Shown here: in pieces, positions 1-9,530 of the stretch | Numbering within the stretch: position 1 is the stretch's first letter | How the letters are laid out: the number at the start of each line of letters is the position of its first letter | DNA from: Clostridium sp. 'White wine YQ' | Lineage (GTDB): Bacteria > Bacillota > Clostridia > Clostridiales > Clostridiaceae | DNA: 64,000 bases | Reading direction: 5' to 3' | Assembly: GCF_028728205.1 (NCBI RefSeq) | Contig: NZ_JAQYUU010000001.1 | Location: 1,167,318-1,231,317 of the forward strand | Program-made: the position numbers and the translations under genes | Notes under the pieces: generated by a model | Databases searched by the model: none | What the model was told of the DNA's origin: nothing | Seen by the model: the letters and a program-made list of their open reading frames with translations, nothing else

Positions 1-1
1 T

Positions 2-1441
2 GAAGGTGATAAAGAGCCCGATATAGATTTAAATTTCTCTGGAGATAATCAGGGAGTCATCCATAGGTATACGGAAGTTCTATTTGGAAAAGGGTATACA
101 TTTAAAGCAGGTACAATAGGTACAGTTGCTGAAAAAACTGCATACGGATATGTAAGAAAATATCTAGATGAGAGAAATATTATTACATCATCAGCAGAAA
201 TAGAACGTCTAACTATAGGGTGTACAGGAATAAAAAGAACTACAGGACAGCATCCAGGTGGAATTATGGTTGTTCCTAGAGATAATGATATCCATAATTT
301 TTGTCCCGTACAGCATCCAGCAGACGATAGTGAATCAGATGTAGTAACAACACATTTCGATTATCACTCAATAAGTGGTAGACTTCTAAAGTTAGATATA
401 CTTGGTCACGACGATCCAACCGTTTTAAGAATGTTACAAGACTTAACAGGCTTAGATCCAAAGACAATCCCTCTTCATGATGACAAAGTTTTAAGCTTGT
501 TTACTAGCCCTGATGCGTTAGGAGTAACAAAGGAAGAACTTGAATGTGAAGTAGGTACTTATGGACTTCCTGAGTTTGGAACCAAATTCGTTAGACAAAT
601 GCTTTTAGATACTAAACCACAAACCTTTGCCGATTTGGTTAGAATTTCAGGCCTTTCTCATGGTACTGATGTATGGCTTAATAATGCTCAATATTATATA
701 AAAGAAGGATATACTACATTAGGCGAATGTATCTCTACAAGAGATGACATTATGGTTTACTTAATTTACAAAGGAGTTCCCCCTAAAACTGCATTTAACA
801 TAATGGAGAAAGTAAGAAAAGGAAAAGGTGTATCAGAGGAATATGAGCAAATAATGAAAGAAAATAATGTTCCTGAATGGTATATTGAATCTTGTAAAAA
901 GATTAAATACATGTTCCCTAAAGGCCACGCGGTGGCTTATGTTATGATGGCAGTAAGAATAGCTTACTTTAAGGTTTATTATCCATTAGCCTATTATGCA
1001 ACCTACTTTACAGTTAGAGCTGATGATTTTGATGCGGATTTAATTTGTAAGGGAGAAGCTGCTATTAAAAATAAATTACAAGAACTTTATGAACTTGGTA
1101 ACAATGTTACTCAAAAAGATAAAGGTTTGACTACTATTTTAGAAATTTCCTTTGAAATGATTAAGAGAGGCTTCAAATTCTTAAAAGTAGATCTATATAA
1201 ATCCCATGCTACAAAATTCTTAATTGAAGATGGATTTATAAGACCACCAATAAATTCTTTACAAGGTGTTGGTGCAAATGCAGCAAAGAGTATAGCTGAA
1301 TGTAGAGAGAATGGTGAATTTATCTCAAAAGAAGATTTAAGATTACGAGCCAAGGTTTCTAAGACTGTAATTGAAACCTTATCTAATCATGGTTGCTTAG
1401 AAGGATTAGGTGAAACTAATCAAATATCCTTATTTGGTTAA
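2..1441 (+). CDS. polC: DNA polymerase III PolC, C-terminal part (5' truncated by window edge)
   Basis: This is the C-terminal ~480 residues of the Gram-positive replicative polymerase; the frame is open from the first bases, so the gene begins before the window. Seen: the palm motif PDIDLNFSG near the start, with the catalytic aspartates of the PolC/DnaE (family C) fold, and [12 protein letters not shown], which supplies the third metal-binding Asp. A helix-hairpin-helix region ([14 protein letters not shown]) follows, and the protein ends in QISLFG, a classical beta-clamp-binding peptide. No internal stop is visible. It is followed by two hairpins that separate it from rimP, as in Bacillus where polC precedes the rimP-nusA operon. 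Identification is near certain. Confidence 0.97.
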   Translation, partial: EGDKEPDIDLNFSGDNQGVIHRYTEVLFGKGYTFKAGTIGTVAEKTAYGYVRKYLDERNIITSSAEIERLTIGCTGIKRTTGQHPGGIMVVPRDNDIHNFCPVQHPADDSESDVVTTHFDYHSISGRLLKLDILGHDDPTVLRMLQDLTGLDPKTIPLHDDKVLSLFTSPDALGVTKEELECEVGTYGLPEFGTKFVRQMLLDTKPQTFADLVRISGLSHGTDVWLNNAQYYIKEGYTTLGECISTRDDIMVYLIYKGVPPKTAFNIMEKVRKGKGVSEEYEQIMKENNVPEWYIESCKKIKYMFPKGHAVAYVMMAVRIAYFKVYYPLAYYATYFTVRADDFDADLICKGEAAIKNKLQELYELGNNVTQKDKGLTTILEISFEMIKRGFKFLKVDLYKSHATKFLIEDGFIRPPINSLQGVGANAAKSIAECRENGEFISKEDLRLRAKVSKTVIETLSNHGCLEGLGETNQISLFG

Positions 1442-1524
1442 ATTTCTTTCTAAAGGGTATTGTAATAAATTTCTACCTATGATATTATAACTTATGAAGC
1501 TTAATTAATAGAAACAGGAAGGGA

Positions 1525-1552
1525 GTGGACAATTGTCCGCTCTTTCTATTTT
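1525..1552 (+). terminator. Rho-independent terminator after polC
   Basis: A six-base stem GTGGAC/GTCCGC (1525-1530 with 1535-1540, one G-U pair) around AATT is followed by a T-rich tail. It lies 84 bases after the polC stop. Confidence 0.75.
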
Positions 1553-1555
1553 ATG

Positions 1556-1582
1556 AAACGCAACTCCTAAGGTTGCGTTTTT
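1556..1582 (+). terminator. Second hairpin with T tail between polC and rimP
   Basis: AACGCAAC (1557-1564) pairs with GTTGCGTT (1572-1579) around a seven-base loop and runs into TTT. It could be a backup terminator or part of the rimP leader. The rest of the gap (1583-1680) is AT-rich; a -10-like TATACT lies near 1655, but no convincing -35 was found. Confidence 0.55.
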
Positions 1583-1696
1583 AGTTAGGTTTCATAGTTT
1601 ATATTCAATATAGTCGTAAATAAAGTTTCTCTATTAAAACCCTTAGCTTAGGCTATACTAAATGTAAACTATAATAAATTTTTAAGGAGGTACATT

Positions 1697-2152
1697 ATGA
1701 GTGAAATAGAAAACAAATTACATGAACTAGTTAAACCAATAGTAGAAGACAACGGATATGAGCTATATCATGTAGAATATGTTAAAGAACAAAATGAGTA
1801 TTATTTAAGAATATATATAGATTCTACTAATGGAATATCACTTAATGACTGTGAAACAGTAAGTAGAGCAGTAAGTGATATGTTAGATGTAACTGATCCA
1901 ATTAAAGACCAATATTATTTAGAAGTTTCTTCTCCAGGTATTGATAGACAATTATTTACTGAAGAACATATTGCAAAAAGCATAGGTTTACAAGTTTTAG
2001 TTAAGCTATCAAAAGCTGTTGATGGTCATAAGAACATAAAAGGAAAATTACTTGAAACTACTGAGAATGAAATTATTGTAGAAAACGATAATGATAAAGT
2101 TACAATACCTAAAGAAAAGATTAAAACCATAAATATTATAGGTGAGATATAA
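1697..2152 (+). CDS. rimP: Ribosome maturation factor RimP
   Basis: Protein of 151 residues needed for late 30S subunit assembly in the cytoplasm. The sequence has the RimP N-terminal alpha/beta domain (residues ~1-85, with YYLRIYIDSTNGISLNDCETVSRA and the EVSSPGIDRQL signature) and a C-terminal SH3-like barrel (~90-151). The ATG follows AAGGAGG at good spacing. First gene of the rimP-nusA-rnpM-ylxQ-infB-rbfA operon; the gap to nusA is 19 bases. Length and order match Bacillus and other clostridia, so confidence is high. Confidence 0.96.
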   Translation: MSEIENKLHELVKPIVEDNGYELYHVEYVKEQNEYYLRIYIDSTNGISLNDCETVSRAVSDMLDVTDPIKDQYYLEVSSPGIDRQLFTEEHIAKSIGLQVLVKLSKAVDGHKNIKGKLLETTENEIIVENDNDKVTIPKEKIKTINIIGEI

Positions 2153-2171
2153 ATTAAGGGAGGGTATATTA

Positions 2172-3224
2172 ATGAATGAAGAATTCATTACAGCATTAAG
2201 AGAGATAATTAAAGATAAAGGGATTAGTGAGGATTTGATTTTTGCTACAATTGAAGATGCTCTAATAAATGCCTATAAGAAAAACTATTCATTTGGTAGT
2301 GATAGAGGAGCTCAAAACGTAAGAATTAGTATCAATAAAGACACTGGAGAAATTCATGTTTACTCACAAAGAGAAGTAGTTGAAGATGTATACGATGCAC
2401 TTACTGAAATTGAACTACCTGATGCAAAGGAAATTAATCCTAATTATGAATATGGTGATATAGTTGAAATTGAAGTTACTCCAAGAAATTTTGGTAGAGT
2501 AGCTGCTATGCAAGCTAAACAAGTTGTTTTGCAAAGAATTAAAGAAGCAGAACGTAAAATTGTTTACAATGAATTCAAAGAAAAAGAATTCGACATTATC
2601 TCTGGTACTGTTATAAGAAAAGATAGAGGTAACGTTTTTGTTGATTTAGGTAAATTAGAAGCAATATTAGGACCTAATGAACAAATGGCAGGAGAAGCTT
2701 ATAATTTTAATGAAATGTTAAAGTTATATATAGTTGAAGTTAAAAACGGTTCAAAAGGACCTCAAGTATTAGTTTCAAGAACTCATCCTGGATTAGTTAG
2801 AAGACTTTTTGAACTTGAAGTTCCTGAAATATATTCAGGTGTTGTTGAGATAAAATCAATAGCTAGAGAAGCTGGTTCAAGAACTAAGATTGCTGTATAC
2901 TCAAATGAAGAAGATGTTGATCCAATGGGAGCTTGCGTAGGTCCTAAAGGTCAAAGAGTTCAAAATATCGTTAATGAACTAAAAAATGAAAAGATAGATA
3001 TAATTAAATGGAGCAAGGAACCTGAAGAATTTATAGCTAATGCATTAAGCCCATCTAAAGTTCTAGATGTTCAAGTTGATGAAGATAATAAATCAGCTAA
3101 AGTTGTAGTTGACGATTCCCAGCTTTCACTAGCAATAGGTAAAGAAGGCCAAAATGTTAGACTTGCTGCAAAATTAACTAACTGGAAAATTGACATTAAA
3201 AGCAAATCTCAAGTAGAAGAATAA
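2172..3224 (+). CDS. nusA: Transcription termination/antitermination factor NusA
   Basis: RNA polymerase-binding elongation factor of 350 residues. Domains in order: N-terminal RNAP-binding domain (~1-130), S1 domain (~135-200, FDIISGTVIRKDRGNVFVDLG), and two KH domains (~230-345) with GPKGQRVQNI and GKEGQNVRLAAKLT. There are no C-terminal acidic repeats, as is normal for Firmicutes. The start is the ATG at 2172, preceded by AAGGGAGGG; an upstream in-frame ATG at 2142 overlaps rimP and lacks an SD, so it was rejected. It is the second gene of the operon. Confidence 0.97.
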   Translation: MNEEFITALREIIKDKGISEDLIFATIEDALINAYKKNYSFGSDRGAQNVRISINKDTGEIHVYSQREVVEDVYDALTEIELPDAKEINPNYEYGDIVEIEVTPRNFGRVAAMQAKQVVLQRIKEAERKIVYNEFKEKEFDIISGTVIRKDRGNVFVDLGKLEAILGPNEQMAGEAYNFNEMLKLYIVEVKNGSKGPQVLVSRTHPGLVRRLFELEVPEIYSGVVEIKSIAREAGSRTKIAVYSNEEDVDPMGACVGPKGQRVQNIVNELKNEKIDIIKWSKEPEEFIANALSPSKVLDVQVDEDNKSAKVVVDDSQLSLAIGKEGQNVRLAAKLTNWKIDIKSKSQVEE

Positions 3225-3246
3225 AAAGAATAGAGAGGTGTTTTTA

Positions 3247-3516
3247 ATGAAAGTTAAAAAGATTCCTATGAGAATGTGTAATGGATGCATGGAAATGAAA
3301 CCAAAAAAAGAATTGATTAGAATCGTTAAATCTCCAGAAGGTGATGTTTCAGTAGATCTTACTGGAAAGAAAGCTGGTAGAGGTGCTTATATATGCAAAG
3401 ACTTTGAATGTCTTGAAAAAGCATATAAGTCTAGACGACTTAATAAGAACTTACAAAATGAGATAAGTAACGATGTCTATGAAAAGCTAAAGGATGAAAT
3501 AAATAATGATAAATAA
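3247..3516 (+). CDS. rnpM: YlxR-family RNase P modulator RnpM
   Basis: Small basic protein of 89 residues of the YlxR family (DUF448). In Bacillus it is reported to bind RNase P RNA and modulate its activity. The family signature is clear: PMRMCNGCMEMKPKKELIRIV at the N-terminus (the CxxC lies in MCNGCM) and GRGAYIC around residue 45. The ATG at 3247 is chosen because AGAGAGGTG lies just upstream; a GTG three codons earlier overlaps that SD. It overlaps the start of ylxQ by 11 bases. Confidence 0.93.
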   Translation: MKVKKIPMRMCNGCMEMKPKKELIRIVKSPEGDVSVDLTGKKAGRGAYICKDFECLEKAYKSRRLNKNLQNEISNDVYEKLKDEINNDK

Positions 3517-3820
3517 ATTTTTTCAATTCTTAGGTTTGTCAAAAAGAGCTGGAAAATTACTTGAAGGATATAACAAGTGTAATGATGCATTAAATAAAAG
3601 AGAAATCTTTTTATTTATTCTATCTCTTGATATATCGGAAAGAACTAAAAAGCTTTTTATAACTTATTGTGAAAAAAATAATATTCCCTATATACTAGAT
3701 TTTTATAAAGAAGATCTTGGGAGTGCAATTGGTCGTGCAGAAGTTAATATAATTGGAGTTACAGATGATAATATCTCAAAGAAGCTATTATCACTATATG
3801 AAGAAAATAAACAAATTTAA
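3506..3820 (+). CDS. ylxQ: L7Ae-family RNA-binding protein YlxQ
   Basis: Protein of 104 residues related to ribosomal proteins L7Ae/L30e, which bind kink-turn RNA. Seen: the family opening [21 protein letters not shown] and a later [13 protein letters not shown] segment that corresponds to the L7Ae fold. It is translationally coupled to rnpM (start inside its end) and lies 23 bases before infB. It sits at the usual place between rnpM and infB in Firmicutes. Its exact role is not established. Confidence 0.9.
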   Translation: MINKFFQFLGLSKRAGKLLEGYNKCNDALNKREIFLFILSLDISERTKKLFITYCEKNNIPYILDFYKEDLGSAIGRAEVNIIGVTDDNISKKLLSLYEENKQI

Positions 3821-3843
3821 CCAAAATATTCGGGGGTGAATAT

Positions 3844-5925
3844 ATGTCTAAAATTAGAGTATATGAATTAGCAAAAGAATTAGGTGTTTCAAGTAAAGAC
3901 TTAATTACTTTGTTAGAAGAAGAATTTTCAATAATTGTAAAGAATCACATGAGTGTTATAGAGGATGAAGATGCTGAACTTATAAAAGAACTTTTATCAG
4001 GAAGCTCAAAATCCGAATTAACTTCTGATTCTTCTGAACCAAAAACTATTGTAGACGAATATGAAGATATGGTTGCTGAAGAAGTAAACAATCAATCGAA
4101 GAAGAAGAAAAAAGGTAAAGGCAAGAAAAATGAAGAGGATTCTGAAAATGGTGAATCTGCTGGTAGCGATAAAATTATTGAAATAGGCGATAGTATCACT
4201 GTTAAGGATCTTGCTGATAAACTTAATAAACCAAGTACAGAAGTTATAAGAACTTTAATGTTCTCTGGTGTAATGGCTGCACTTAATCAAGAAATAGATT
4301 TTGAAACTGCTGAAAAGGTAGCTGAAAAATTTGAAATTATGGTAGAAAGAAAATCTGATGATCTTACTTTAGAAAAAGTTGAAGAAGAAGTTGAAGAATC
4401 AGAAGAGAATCTTAAGAAAAGACCTCCTATTATAACTGTAATGGGACACGTTGACCACGGTAAAACTTCTTTACTTGATGCAATAAGAAAATCAAGTGTA
4501 ACAGAAAGAGAAGCTGGTGGTATTACACAACATATAGGTGCTTATACAGTTACAGTTAATGGAGAAAAAATAACATTCTTAGATACTCCAGGCCACGAAG
4601 CATTTACTGCTATGCGTGCTAGAGGTGCACAAATTACTGATATAGTAATTCTAGTTGTTGCTGCAGATGATGGAATAATGCCTCAAACTAAAGAAGCTAT
4701 TAATCACTGTAAAGCTGCTGGAGTTCCTATGATAGTTGCTATAAACAAAATGGATAGACCTGGTGCTAACCCAGATAGAGTTAAACAAGAATTAACAGAA
4801 CATGGATTAGTAGCGGAAGACTGGGGTGGAGATACTATATGTGTAAATGTTTCTGCCAAAACTCATGAAAACCTTGATACCTTATTAGAAATGGTACTTC
4901 TTACTGCTGAAATGCAAGAATTAACTGCAAATCCTGATAGAAGAGCTAAAGGAACAGTTGTAGAAGCTGAGCTTGATAAAGGTAGAGGAGCTGTTGCTAC
5001 TTTATTAGTTCAAAATGGTACATTACATGTAGGAGATTCTATTATTGTTGGTTCAACATACGGAAGAATCAGAGCTATGTTTGATGATAAAGGTAAGAAG
5101 ATAAAGTCAGCTGGACCTTCAATCCCAGTTGAGATACTTGGTCTTTCAGAAGTTCCTGCAGCAGGTGATAGATTTAACGTTGTTAAAGATGAAAAGACTG
5201 CTAGAACTATGGCTGAATCAAGAAAAGAAAAAGTTAGAGATGAACAACTTAATTCAAACCATAGAGTTTCATTAGAAGATTTATATTCTCAAATAAAAGA
5301 AGGTAAGATAAAAGAACTTCCAGTAGTTGTAAAAGCTGATGTTCAAGGTTCAGTAGAAGCTATTAAATCTTCACTTGAAAAACTTTCTACAGATGATGTA
5401 AAAGTTAGAGTTATTCACGGTGGAGTTGGAGCTATTACTGAAACTGATGTAACTCTAGCTGCAGCATCAAATGCAATAATTATAGGATTCAACGTTAGAC
5501 CTGATACTAATGCAAGTATTGTTGCTGATAAAGAATCTGTAGATATGAAAACTTATAGAATAATCTATGAAGCAATAGAAGATATTAAATCTGCTATGAT
5601 TGGAATGCTTGATCCAGATTACAAGGAAGTTGTATTAGGTAAGGCAGAAGTTAGAATGACATATAAAATCTCTAATGTTGGTACTATAGCTGGTTCTTAT
5701 GTACTTGATGGTAAGTTAGTAAGAAACTCTGATGTAAGAATAATAAGAGATGGAATCGTAATTTTTGAATCTACTTTAGGTTCTTTAAAGAGATTCAAAG
5801 ATGATGTTAAAGAAGTTAATGCTGGATATGAATGTGGTATTACAGTTGAAAAATTCAATGACATTAAAGAAGGAGATATTGTAGAAGCATTTACAGTAGA
5901 AGCAATAAAGAGAAAAGAACTATAA
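3844..5925 (+). CDS. infB: Translation initiation factor IF-2
   Basis: GTPase of 693 residues that places initiator fMet-tRNA on the 30S subunit and promotes subunit joining. Order: short N-terminal IF2 domain (~1-55), a lysine/glutamate-rich linker (~80-110), the IF2N domain (~115-165), a G domain with [12 protein letters not shown] (~200), DTPGHEAF and NKMD, then domains II to IV ending in the fMet-tRNA-binding barrel. The ATG follows CGGGGGTGA. The linker is short compared with enterobacterial IF2, as is usual in clostridia. Followed 12 bases later by rbfA. Confidence 0.98.
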   Translation: MSKIRVYELAKELGVSSKDLITLLEEEFSIIVKNHMSVIEDEDAELIKELLSGSSKSELTSDSSEPKTIVDEYEDMVAEEVNNQSKKKKKGKGKKNEEDSENGESAGSDKIIEIGDSITVKDLADKLNKPSTEVIRTLMFSGVMAALNQEIDFETAEKVAEKFEIMVERKSDDLTLEKVEEEVEESEENLKKRPPIITVMGHVDHGKTSLLDAIRKSSVTEREAGGITQHIGAYTVTVNGEKITFLDTPGHEAFTAMRARGAQITDIVILVVAADDGIMPQTKEAINHCKAAGVPMIVAINKMDRPGANPDRVKQELTEHGLVAEDWGGDTICVNVSAKTHENLDTLLEMVLLTAEMQELTANPDRRAKGTVVEAELDKGRGAVATLLVQNGTLHVGDSIIVGSTYGRIRAMFDDKGKKIKSAGPSIPVEILGLSEVPAAGDRFNVVKDEKTARTMAESRKEKVRDEQLNSNHRVSLEDLYSQIKEGKIKELPVVVKADVQGSVEAIKSSLEKLSTDDVKVRVIHGGVGAITETDVTLAAASNAIIIGFNVRPDTNASIVADKESVDMKTYRIIYEAIEDIKSAMIGMLDPDYKEVVLGKAEVRMTYKISNVGTIAGSYVLDGKLVRNSDVRIIRDGIVIFESTLGSLKRFKDDVKEVNAGYECGITVEKFNDIKEGDIVEAFTVEAIKRKEL

Positions 5926-5937
5926 AGAGGTGATTTT

Positions 5938-6288
5938 ATGGCTAATTACAGAGGCGGAAGAATTAATGAAGAAGTTAAAAAAATTATTTCTTCCCTAATT
6001 CAATACGAGATTAAAGACCCTAGAATGTCAGCCATGGTTTCAGTTACAGATGTTAATGTAACAAAGGATTTAAGATATGCTAAAGTTTTCGTTTCAATCT
6101 TTACGAATAATGAAGAGGAAAAGAAAGCAACGTTGCAAGCACTAAAGAGTGCAAGTGGTTTTATTAGAAGAGAGTTAGGACATAAAATAAATCTAAGATA
6201 TACTCCTGAAGTTTTATTTGAAGAAGATTCCTCAATATCTAATGGTATGTATATCGATTCTTTAATTGAAAAGATTAAGGAGAAATAA
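5938..6288 (+). CDS. rbfA: Ribosome-binding factor A
   Basis: Protein of 116 residues, a KH-like cold-shock factor that binds the 5' helix of 16S rRNA during 30S maturation. The sequence shows RINEEVKKIISSLIQYEIKD at the start and the conserved LRYAKVFVSIF strand. SD AAAGAGGTG precedes the ATG. It lies two bases before nrnA, so the two are almost certainly cotranscribed and coupled. Confidence 0.95.
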   Translation: MANYRGGRINEEVKKIISSLIQYEIKDPRMSAMVSVTDVNVTKDLRYAKVFVSIFTNNEEEKKATLQALKSASGFIRRELGHKINLRYTPEVLFEEDSSISNGMYIDSLIEKIKEK

Positions 6289-6290
6289 TC

Positions 6291-7229
6291 ATGGATGAAG
6301 TAATAAAAAAAATAAATGAATCCTTAAATATAGGCATAACTTATCATATTTCACCAGATGGTGACGCATTAGGAAGTGCATTAGCATTACTAATGGGACT
6401 TAAGAAATATGGAAAAAATGCATATATAATTTCAAAAGACATAGTTTCAGATGACATGGGATATTTACCATGTTCATCTGAAGTTAATGGCTTTCAAGTA
6501 ACACCTAAGGAAGATACAGACTTAGTAATAGTTGTAGATTGCGGTAATTTAGAAAGAATTTCAGCAGATTTAGGTAATTACTCTGGTACTATAATAAACA
6601 TAGACCATCATTTGTCAAATGATGAATATGGCACTATAAATTATATAGATGTAAATGCTGCAGCAACTGCTGAGATAATATATTCCCTTTTAAAGACTAT
6701 GAATATAATTATAAATAAAGATATAGCTACATGTTTATATACTTCCCTGGTTACTGATACAGGTTCATTTAGATTTTCAAATGTTACTAAGAGAAGTCAT
6801 GAAATAGCTGGTGAGTTAATTGAGCTAGGCATTGATAACTCCTCAATACATTCTGAAATATTTGACAATAAACCATTAAATAGCCTTAAAATTCTTGGAG
6901 AAATACTAAAGAATATTAAAGTGTATTTTGATGGGAAAGTTTCTTATCTTGAGTTAACAAAGGATATTTGTGATGACTGCGAAGATGTATCAGATGTTGT
7001 TAATTTCGGACTTAAAATAAAAGGTGTAGAAGTTGCAGTTTTTATTAAGGAAATAAAAGACGGCGTCAAAGTTAGCTTAAGAAGTAAACATGATTTTGAT
7101 GTAAGAAAAGTAGCTGAAGTTTTCGGCGGTGGAGGACATACCAAAGCTTCTGGAATTACATTTAGAAATAAAACTATTCAAGATGTTAAAGAACTTATTT
7201 TAACATCTATAGAAAATGAGTTGGTTTAA
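6291..7229 (+). CDS. nrnA: Bifunctional oligoribonuclease / pAp phosphatase NrnA (DHH family)
   Basis: DHH/DHHA1 phosphoesterase of 312 residues. The family degrades very short RNA (nanoRNA) and dephosphorylates 3'-phosphoadenosine 5'-phosphate. Motifs seen: HISPDGDALGSALAL (metal-binding HxxxDGD), VVDCGN, the name-giving IDHHLSND (~105), and the C-terminal DHHA1 motif GGGGHTKASG (~280). The stop codon shares one base with the truB start, so the two are coupled. Same position as in many Firmicutes between rbfA and truB. Confidence 0.93.
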   Translation: MDEVIKKINESLNIGITYHISPDGDALGSALALLMGLKKYGKNAYIISKDIVSDDMGYLPCSSEVNGFQVTPKEDTDLVIVVDCGNLERISADLGNYSGTIINIDHHLSNDEYGTINYIDVNAAATAEIIYSLLKTMNIIINKDIATCLYTSLVTDTGSFRFSNVTKRSHEIAGELIELGIDNSSIHSEIFDNKPLNSLKILGEILKNIKVYFDGKVSYLELTKDICDDCEDVSDVVNFGLKIKGVEVAVFIKEIKDGVKVSLRSKHDFDVRKVAEVFGGGGHTKASGITFRNKTIQDVKELILTSIENELV

Positions 7230-8107
7230 TGAATGGCGTAATTAATATAAATAAACCTAAAGGAATTACTTCTTTTGATGTTGTTTATAAGATTAAGAAA
7301 ATCTCTGGAGAAAAAAAAATAGGTCATACCGGAACACTAGATCCTTTGGCAACTGGTGTTCTACCTATTTGTCTAGGAAAAAGTACAAAATTAATTGACT
7401 ATATAATGTCAGGTAAAAAGAAATACAGAGTAAAATTTCAATTAGGTATAATTACTGATACCTATGACTCAGAAGGTACCATATTAGAAGAACATGATGC
7501 TTCCTTCATAACAAAAGAAGAGGTTTTACATGTCATTAGTTCCTTTAAAGGTGATATAATGCAAGAACCACCAATGTATTCTGCATTAAAACAAAATGGA
7601 GTAAGACTATATGAGTTAGCAAGAAAAGGCATTGAAGTTGAAAGAGAAAAAAGACCAATTTCTATCTTTAATATTGAGAATATTGAGATAGATTTGCCAT
7701 ATATAACTATGGATGTAAGTTGTTCTAAAGGCACATATATTAGAAGCTTATGCTATGATATAGGTAAAAGTCTTAATGTAGGTGCTGTAATGAGGGAATT
7801 AACTAGAATGGCATCAGAACCTTTTGATATAAAAGATTCCGTAGATTTAGAAAGCTTGGATTTAGAAACTTTATTAAGCCATATGATTTCTTCTGAGAAA
7901 GCACTTTCAATGTATGAAAGTGTTATATTAGAAGAAGGCTATGAAAAATTACTCATAAATGGTGTGAAACTTCTAGATCCTAATTTTACAAAGAGCTTTT
8001 TTGAATTAGATGAAATATATAAAGTATATAATTCCAAAAATGAATTCTTAGGTTTAGGAAAAGGAACTGACCAGGGATTCAAACTACTTAAAAATCTTAT
8101 GGAGTAA
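7229..8107 (+). CDS. truB: tRNA pseudouridine(55) synthase TruB
   Basis: Makes pseudouridine 55 in the T-loop of tRNAs. Seen in 292 residues: NINKPKGITSFDVV at the N-terminus and GHTGTLDPLATGVLPICLG (~35-55), which carries the catalytic Asp, then the SCSKGTYIRSL motif (~170) typical of TruB. The C-terminal part (~230-292) is a diverged PUA-like tail. Starts on the last base of nrnA and is followed by ribF after 19 bases. Confidence 0.96.
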   Translation: MNGVININKPKGITSFDVVYKIKKISGEKKIGHTGTLDPLATGVLPICLGKSTKLIDYIMSGKKKYRVKFQLGIITDTYDSEGTILEEHDASFITKEEVLHVISSFKGDIMQEPPMYSALKQNGVRLYELARKGIEVEREKRPISIFNIENIEIDLPYITMDVSCSKGTYIRSLCYDIGKSLNVGAVMRELTRMASEPFDIKDSVDLESLDLETLLSHMISSEKALSMYESVILEEGYEKLLINGVKLLDPNFTKSFFELDEIYKVYNSKNEFLGLGKGTDQGFKLLKNLME

Positions 8108-8126
8108 CAAAAAGGGGAATATATAA

Positions 8127-9056
8127 ATGATTATAATTAATGAAATTAATAATGAAGCAATCAAAGAAGATACTTATATTGCATTAGGCAGTTTTGATGG
8201 TTTACATAAAGGACATTTGACTTTAATAAATAAGGCTAGAGAATTAGCTAACGCAAATAACGGGAAAAGCATGGTATTCTCTTTTAAGAATCATCCCCTT
8301 TCATTAATTAGACCTGAATTAGCACCTAAGCTTTTAATGAGTAATGAAGAAAAGGTTAAAATACTAAGTGATTTAAAAATTGATATATTTACTTTGGTTG
8401 ATTTTAATGAAAGCTTTATGAAAATTGAACCAGAAGATTTTATTTCTTTATTATGTACAAAATATAATGCAAAAGGAATAGTTGTTGGATTTAATTATAG
8501 ATTTGGTTATAAAAACAAAGGTAACATAGAGCTTTTAAAAAGTTTAGAAGGAAAATATAATTTTAAGTTACATATATTAGATGCTTATACATATAAAGAC
8601 GAGATAGTAAGTTCATCAAGAATTAGAGAAGAGATAAGTAGCGGAAATATTGAAGATGCCAATGAAATGCTTTCAAGAGCTTATTATATTCAAGGGAAAG
8701 TGATTCATGGTAAAAAACTTGGAAGACAGCTTGGATTTCCAACTGCAAATCTTGAATATTCTTCAGACTTTATCTTACCTAAGATAGGTGTCTATTATAC
8801 AAATGTAGTTATTAATGAAAAACAATATAAAGGAATTACATCAGTTGGATATAACCCTACAGTAAAAGGTGAAAATTTAACTGTAGAAACATATATATTA
8901 GATTTTGATGAAGATATATATGATAAGATACTAAAAGTTTATTTTATCAAAAGAATAAGAGATGAGGAAAACTTTGCATCTTTAGATGAATTAATAGCAC
9001 AATTAAATTCTGACAAAGAATTTGCTGTAAAAGAGTCTTTAAGTATTAATTTGTAA
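8127..9056 (+). CDS. ribF: Bifunctional riboflavin kinase / FAD synthetase
   Basis: Converts riboflavin to FMN and FMN to FAD. The 309-residue protein has an N-terminal nucleotidyltransferase domain (~1-180: GSFDGLHKGHLTLI with the HxGH motif, and SSSRIREEI) and a C-terminal riboflavin kinase barrel (~185-305: GRQLGFPTANLE, then VKGENLTVETYILDFDEDIY). SD AAAGGGGAA precedes the ATG. Last gene of the nusA-infB transcription unit before the separately promoted rpsO. Confidence 0.96.
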   Translation: MIIINEINNEAIKEDTYIALGSFDGLHKGHLTLINKARELANANNGKSMVFSFKNHPLSLIRPELAPKLLMSNEEKVKILSDLKIDIFTLVDFNESFMKIEPEDFISLLCTKYNAKGIVVGFNYRFGYKNKGNIELLKSLEGKYNFKLHILDAYTYKDEIVSSSRIREEISSGNIEDANEMLSRAYYIQGKVIHGKKLGRQLGFPTANLEYSSDFILPKIGVYYTNVVINEKQYKGITSVGYNPTVKGENLTVETYILDFDEDIYDKILKVYFIKRIRDEENFASLDELIAQLNSDKEFAVKESLSINL

Positions 9057-9063
9057 AAATTCA

Positions 9064-9092
9064 TTTACAATGGAAAATTCTTTTGTTATAAT
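9064..9092 (+). promoter_or_regulatory. Sigma-A promoter of rpsO
   Basis: TTTACA (9064-9069), a 17-base spacer, and TATAAT (9087-9092). The ~80-base leader that follows could hold an S15 autoregulatory structure, but I could not fold it reliably. Confidence 0.8.
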
Positions 9093-9176
9093 ACTCTTTA
9101 GGAACCTACTTCTAAGAGTTAAGACTAGCCGACTTTCTTCTTGGAAATAGGGGATAAATTACGGAGGTGTATTTAC

Positions 9177-9440
9177 ATGGATAAAACTAAAAAGGCAGAA
9201 ATTATTGCAAAATATGCTAGACATGAAGGAGATACTGGTTCTCCAGAAGTTCAAATTGCTCTATTAAGTGAAAGAATAAACTCTTTAACTGAGCATTTAA
9301 GAACACATAAAAAAGACCACCATTCAAGAAGAGGTCTTTTAATGATGGTTGGACAAAGAAGAGGTTTATTAAACTATCTTAACAGCATCGATATCGAAAG
9401 ATACAGAACAATCATCCAACAATTAGGATTAAGAAGATAA
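9177..9440 (+). CDS. rpsO: 30S ribosomal protein S15
   Basis: Primary 16S rRNA-binding protein of 87 residues, four helices. Seen: [32 protein letters not shown] and the RRGLLNYL signature. The start is the ATG at 9177 after ACGGAGGTG; a longer in-frame ATG at 9141 would add 12 residues not found in S15 and has no SD. Own promoter upstream and own terminator downstream, with pnp following as in most bacteria. Confidence 0.98.
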   Translation: MDKTKKAEIIAKYARHEGDTGSPEVQIALLSERINSLTEHLRTHKKDHHSRRGLLMMVGQRRGLLNYLNSIDIERYRTIIQQLGLRR

Positions 9441-9443
9441 TTA

Positions 9444-9471
9444 TAGAGCGGTATATCCGCTCTATTGTTTT
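9444..9471 (+). terminator. Terminator after rpsO
   Basis: AGAGCGG (9445-9451) pairs with CCGCTCT (9457-9463) around TATAT and is followed by ATTGTTTT. Some transcripts may read through into pnp. Confidence 0.85.
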
Positions 9472-9509
9472 AGAAGGGCAAAATTTGTAAAATTATGTAG
9501 ATACTTACA

Positions 9510-9526
9510 TAACCTAAAGGAGGTTA
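9510..9526 (+). promoter_or_regulatory. Small hairpin over the pnp ribosome-binding site
   Basis: TAACCT (9510-9515) can pair with AGGTTA (9521-9526), placing part of the SD AAAGGAGG in the stem and part in the five-base loop. Six base pairs only, so its effect is uncertain. Confidence 0.35.
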
Positions 9527-9530
9527 ATTT

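Noticed and set aside
2142-2171. Longer NusA start at 2142
   Set aside because: It overlaps rimP, has no SD and adds residues absent from NusA; the ATG at 2172 has a good SD.
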